Shown here: positions 12,806 through 15,719 of the stretch, piece after piece
How the letters are laid out: every line of letters begins with the position of its first letter
How positions within the stretch are numbered: position 1 is the first letter of the stretch
Assembly (NCBI GenBank): GCA_045617845.1
Contig: JAZLJL010000100.1
Coordinates: forward strand, 1-15,719
Direction: 5' to 3'
DNA: 15,719 nucleotides
DNA from: UBA1181 sp045617845
Lineage (GTDB): Bacteria; Bacteroidota; Bacteroidia; Bacteroidales; Paludibacteraceae
Translations under genes and position numbers: made by a program
Notes under the pieces: model-generated
Told to the model about the DNA's origin: nothing
Database searches by the model: none
Seen by the model: only the letters and a program-made list of their open reading frames with translations

Positions 12806-15307
12806 TTATTTTACAATCACTTTCACGCCGTTTATCAAATAAACACCCTGAGCAAAATCTCCAAGATTGTTCAAACCTTCCTGATAGTTCACACACTTGA
12901 TGATTTGTCCGTTGAGGTTGCAGACTGTTGCCACACCTGGTTCACTCGCAACAAGTATGATATTGTTGTCTTGGGCATATATGATAACTTGATCTGCATT
13001 GGCATTTGATTGGAGAGTGGTGTTGTCATCCTGCTGTGCCATGTAATCCTCATAACTGCCGACAAAGACAACATTTCCGCGACTTGATTTCAATTTGCTA
13101 CCAGACGATGATCCTCCCTCTGATGATTGTCCCATTTTTTGTACATAGCAGCGGAAAGGCGCAACACCTTCTCCCGTTTTCTTTAGGAAGGCGTTACTAT
13201 TCTCGTCGAACAAATAATAATCGGCTGCCTCTGTCGATGGCAATCCCGTGCTGGTACCTGCCATGGTGTATTGACCGCAATTCACACCTGCAGTCAAATC
13301 ATCTGTGGCTGCAACATTCACATTAGCATTCGAGAATACAATTTCTTGATCTTTCAAACTGTACTTTCCGAAACCATCTCCGGGGAAAGAGATGATGTAT
13401 GGCATTCCAGCTTCGAATTTAGCATCTGAGATATGGGAGAAATACAATGTGTTTTCGTTATCCATGACTGGTTCTTTTGCCCAGAAGTCATTTCCGGCTG
13501 ATATGTTCTCTGCGGTTTTCTCCTTTCCTCCATAGTTGAATGGAGTGATAGATACGCCATTTGCTGTCACTGTCGTTGCAGTGAATGGCAAGTAAAGTGT
13601 TTCCCATCCCGTTTCTCCTTCGACCTTCTCATTATAAATCGAAGGGGTACGAGTGTAGGAAATTTCATTTGCAAGGAAACCGACTGAGAAGTATACTGGC
13701 AAAGAATCGACCAAGCGGATGGCGTTGGCCATATACTGATTCTCACCCATCAACCATATAACGTTTTCACTTTGTGTGATGTCGAAATCAGGGTCGTATA
13801 CATATTCCTCCACAACAGCGATGCTGTCGCCAGACAGTTTGTCACTCATGCTCACATAGCCCTCTACATAATCTCTGCCATTGTAAATTCTGGCTTTGTA
13901 CGAAGGCATATATTCTTGTATGTCTTCGAATAGTTTTCCGAAAGAGCTATTCGTATAGTCATCTAACGTTCCCTCAGGGACAAGCAGTTTTGTCCCATTT
14001 AACATTCCATACCCCTTATTAGTACCGAACGAACTTCCGTCTTTTACTACTATCAAAGAAGGGTCATACTGTTTCATCGTTATAGACTCAAGACTCTTAC
14101 AATTAAAGAACGCATAAGAACCAAACACTTTCAGACTGCCTGGAAGAGTAACCATTCTGAGAGCCTCACACTCAGAGAAAGTACAATTAAGAGAATCAAC
14201 TGGTCCTAAAATTTCTGCCTCTTTAAGATTTTCACAGAAATGGAATGGTTGTGCACCCATTTTAGTCACACTTGCAGGAACAACAACAGAAGAAAGTCCT
14301 GTTTTTTGGAATGCCTCTTCTCCGATATAAGTTACCGTATTTGGTATCTCGATGTATGTAAGTTTTTCACATCCATTGAAAGCATGCTTACCAATACCCG
14401 CTACGGTGTATTGTTTTCCTGATTCATCACTTACCGTAGCAGGAAGCTCCAATTTACCCTCATAGCAGTTCCCTGCTGCAACCTCTACCGAGTCTTTCCC
14501 GATTCGGGTATAAACAATACCATCTGCAACAAATTCATTTATCTGCTCTATGGATTTAAACCCTAAAGCTGACCATGCCTCATTTTCTTTGTATAACGAC
14601 AAAGCCTCCGCAGGGACATAAAGAGTAATATTACTCAACGTACCAAAATCTATATAAACATATGCATCTACCTTTGAAGGGTCTGGCTGATTCAATGTTA
14701 TAGTTTCTATAGGGCAATCAGAGAAAGCGTCTCTTCCGATAATTGTCACATTCGGGAAGGAAACCGATGTCAGGTTGCTACAACCACGGAAAACTTCTTC
14801 TTCGATACTTGTCACATTGGGGAAGGAAACCTCTGCCAAACTCTCACAGTTAAAGAAGGCAAATTCTCCGATACTTGTCGCTTTGGGGAAGGAAACTTTT
14901 TTTAGACTTTCACAATCATAGAAAGCATAATTTCCAACACTAGTCACGTTCGGGAAGTAAACTTCTGTCAGGTCGTAACAACAATCGAAAGCACTTTCAC
15001 CGATATCAGTTACCGTGTTTGGAGCCACGATGCCTGTAAGTTTTTCACAATAAAGGAAAGCATTCTTACCAATACCGACTACTGTGTATTGCTGTCCAGA
15101 ATCATCACTTACTGTGGCAGGAAGTTCCAACACACCCTCATAGCAAGAATTCTCCATCACTGTAGCCTTGAGGGTTGTTTCATCCAAGGAATACTTAATA
15201 CCATTCTGGGTTACTTCCGCCGCCATTGCTTCCAGCGAAAAGGCGAGGCTTGCTGCTGTCAAAATCGAGTTTATAAGCAGACTTTTGTGTAAAATTTTAG
15301 TTACCAT
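12806..15307 (-). CDS. Secreted BspA-like leucine-rich-repeat protein with T9SS-like C-terminal tail
   Basis: The 833-aa product starts with a signal peptide (residues 1-29, cut after AMA). Two BspA-type (LRR_5) blocks follow, about residues 50-235 and 295-440, with units such as IGEFAFFNCESLAEVSFPNVTS. Each block is preceded by a similar segment (CYEGxLELPATVSD..GxQYTVxGIGKxAF), showing internal duplication. The middle holds a beta-sandwich region (WETLYLPFTATTV, AGMPYIISFPG) common in Bacteroidales surface proteins, then a Ser/Gly linker (SSEGGSSSGSK). The last 60 residues (NIILVASEPGVATVCNLNGQ, GVYLINGVKVIVK) resemble a type A T9SS sorting domain. Relatives bind host or bacterial surfaces; the ligand here is unknown. 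An IS982 end lies 21 bp before the ATG. Confidence 0.9.
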   Translation of the reverse strand: MVTKILHKSLLINSILTAASLAFSLEAMAAEVTQNGIKYSLDETTLKATVMENSCYEGVLELPATVSDDSGQQYTVVGIGKNAFLYCEKLTGIVAPNTVTDIGESAFDCCYDLTEVYFPNVTSVGNYAFYDCESLKKVSFPKATSIGEFAFFNCESLAEVSFPNVTSIEEEVFRGCSNLTSVSFPNVTIIGRDAFSDCPIETITLNQPDPSKVDAYVYIDFGTLSNITLYVPAEALSLYKENEAWSALGFKSIEQINEFVADGIVYTRIGKDSVEVAAGNCYEGKLELPATVSDESGKQYTVAGIGKHAFNGCEKLTYIEIPNTVTYIGEEAFQKTGLSSVVVPASVTKMGAQPFHFCENLKEAEILGPVDSLNCTFSECEALRMVTLPGSLKVFGSYAFFNCKSLESITMKQYDPSLIVVKDGSSFGTNKGYGMLNGTKLLVPEGTLDDYTNSSFGKLFEDIQEYMPSYKARIYNGRDYVEGYVSMSDKLSGDSIAVVEEYVYDPDFDITQSENVIWLMGENQYMANAIRLVDSLPVYFSVGFLANEISYTRTPSIYNEKVEGETGWETLYLPFTATTVTANGVSITPFNYGGKEKTAENISAGNDFWAKEPVMDNENTLYFSHISDAKFEAGMPYIISFPGDGFGKYSLKDQEIVFSNANVNVAATDDLTAGVNCGQYTMAGTSTGLPSTEAADYYLFDENSNAFLKKTGEGVAPFRCYVQKMGQSSEGGSSSGSKLKSSRGNVVFVGSYEDYMAQQDDNTTLQSNANADQVIIYAQDNNIILVASEPGVATVCNLNGQIIKCVNYQEGLNNLGDFAQGVYLINGVKVIVK
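14745..15074 (-). repeat. Five tandem 66-bp units encoding 22-residue LRR_5 repeats
   Basis: The box containing gtcac.tt.gggaag on the plus strand recurs at 14745, 14811, 14877 and 14943, with a more diverged unit from 15009: exact 66-bp spacing. Each unit encodes xVSFPNVTSIGxxAFxxCxxLx, the N-terminal LRR block of the BspA-like protein. The DNA similarity between units is high enough to allow slippage or unequal recombination and thus repeat-number variation. Confidence 0.85.
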
Positions 15308-15376
15308 AATTACGTTTTTTATTAATTAACGTGAGTTCGATGAATTTTAACTGATTGATTGTTGGGTAATTAGCAA

Positions 15377-15410
15377 CAAAAGTTGTATCTTTATAATGAA
15401 AAAAAACAAA
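15377..15410 (-). promoter_or_regulatory. Possible outward promoter inside the IS982 end, towards the LRR gene
   Basis: On the minus strand, TTTG (15410-15407), 22 nt, then AACTTTTG (15384-15377) is a fair match to the Bacteroidetes promoter, with a slightly long spacer and one -7 mismatch. It would start a transcript through the IS terminus into the LRR gene about 70 nt on. The remaining 21 bp between the IS end and the ATG are too short for a native promoter. This is tentative. Confidence 0.25.
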
Positions 15411-15430
15411 AAAACACAAACTTTTATTGC

Positions 15431-15719
15431 ATGTTTACCGAAGTCAAAGTTACTGAAATTTATTGTTTGGCAGACGATTTCTGCAAATATTTTGATTCAA
15501 TAGTTGAAAAATACGCTATTGACACCACATATACCATAAAACGTAAGTGCCACAGAGACAACCGCTTATCAAATGCTAAAGTTATGCTTATTGTGATTAT
15601 GTTCCATGCCTCTGGTTTTAGATGTCTAAAGCACTTCTATCTAGAATATGTATGCATCCGGGCATTAATGAGCATCTCGGGCAAAGTCCTTCTTCGTCAC
15701 AGAGCTATCATTGAGACAG
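15431..15719 (+). pseudogene. IS982 transposase with in-frame internal deletion (partial)
   Basis: ATG at 15431 opens a frame of 96 codons to the window edge. Residues 1-75 (MFTEVKVTEIYCLADDFCKY, KCHRDNRLSNAKVMLIVIMF, HASGFRCLKHFYLEYVC) are the IS982 N-terminus. Directly after them comes SISGKVLLRHRAIIET, which in this family belongs near the C-terminus, after the DDE core. The central catalytic part is therefore missing while the frame is kept, so a short protein with only the ends of the transposase could be made. Family placement rests on motif recognition. The exact size of the deletion needs an intact relative for comparison. Confidence 0.75.

Larger units (their letters stand above)
15329..15719 (+). 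mobile_element. IS982-family element, right copy, internally deleted, runs off window
   Basis: The left terminus starts at ACGTGAGTTCGATG (15329), identical to the outer end of the left copy (10528 on the minus strand). The two copies stay alignable for about 320 bp through the untranslated T/A-rich section and the transposase N-terminus. The other end of the element lies beyond the window. It is opposite in orientation to the left copy, so the two form an inverted repeat around 10529-15328. Confidence 0.8.

Noticed and set aside
14745..15074. Regular repeats as a CRISPR array
   Set aside because: The repeats are coding, contiguous with a 66-bp period and in frame with LRR units; there are no unique spacers.

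Overview
The window looks like a chromosomal accessory region of a gut- or oral-type Bacteroidales (Bacteroides/Parabacteroides/Prevotella-like). The evidence is Bacteroidetes-style promoters (TTTG or TTG, 20 nt, then an nAnnTTTG box), weak Shine-Dalgarno sequences, a Bacteroidetes VgrG, a BspA-type leucine-rich-repeat protein ending in a T9SS-like tail, and IS982, IS30 and IS3 remnants. The genus cannot be fixed from sequence alone.

Left part (1-9850, all minus strand, read right to left): a type VI secretion (T6SS) tip-and-cargo island. Transcription order is: metzincin metalloprotease A (9637-7427), exported protein A (7425-6664), metalloprotease B (6385-4058), exported protein B (4054-3305), vgrG (3192-1327), an unrecognised 242-aa protein (1327-599), and a DUF4280/PAAR-like protein that leaves the window (597 to beyond 1). 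A/A' and B/B' are a tandem duplication of one two-gene cassette. The large proteins lack a signal peptide and end in HELGHALGLPH plus a NIMDYS Met-turn. The small partners have export signals and follow within 1-3 nt. The simplest reading (inference) is two T6SS-delivered proteases, each with a periplasmic or lipoprotein immunity partner. Protease A, protease B and vgrG each have a similar promoter followed at 6-8 nt by the same 11-nt box GTTATATATTA, suggesting co-regulation. No T6SS sheath, baseplate or membrane-complex genes lie in the window.

Middle (about 9870-12420): a graveyard of mobile and Rhs DNA. An IS30 3' remnant joins a truncated IS982 5' remnant, followed by an AT-rich 152-aa orphan gene, an Rhs/YD-repeat core fragment without its ends, and an internally deleted IS3-family element. 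The order small AT-rich ORF then Rhs core scrap resembles displaced Rhs toxin/immunity cassettes.

Right part (12470-15719): a minus-strand pair made of a large secreted BspA-like LRR protein and a 44-aa peptide gene closed by a strong terminator, then a second IS982 copy on the plus strand. That copy is internally deleted but still in frame. The two IS982 pieces lie in inverted orientation with their 5' ends facing each other across 10529-15328, and each ends only 14-21 bp from the start codon of an outward neighbour gene.
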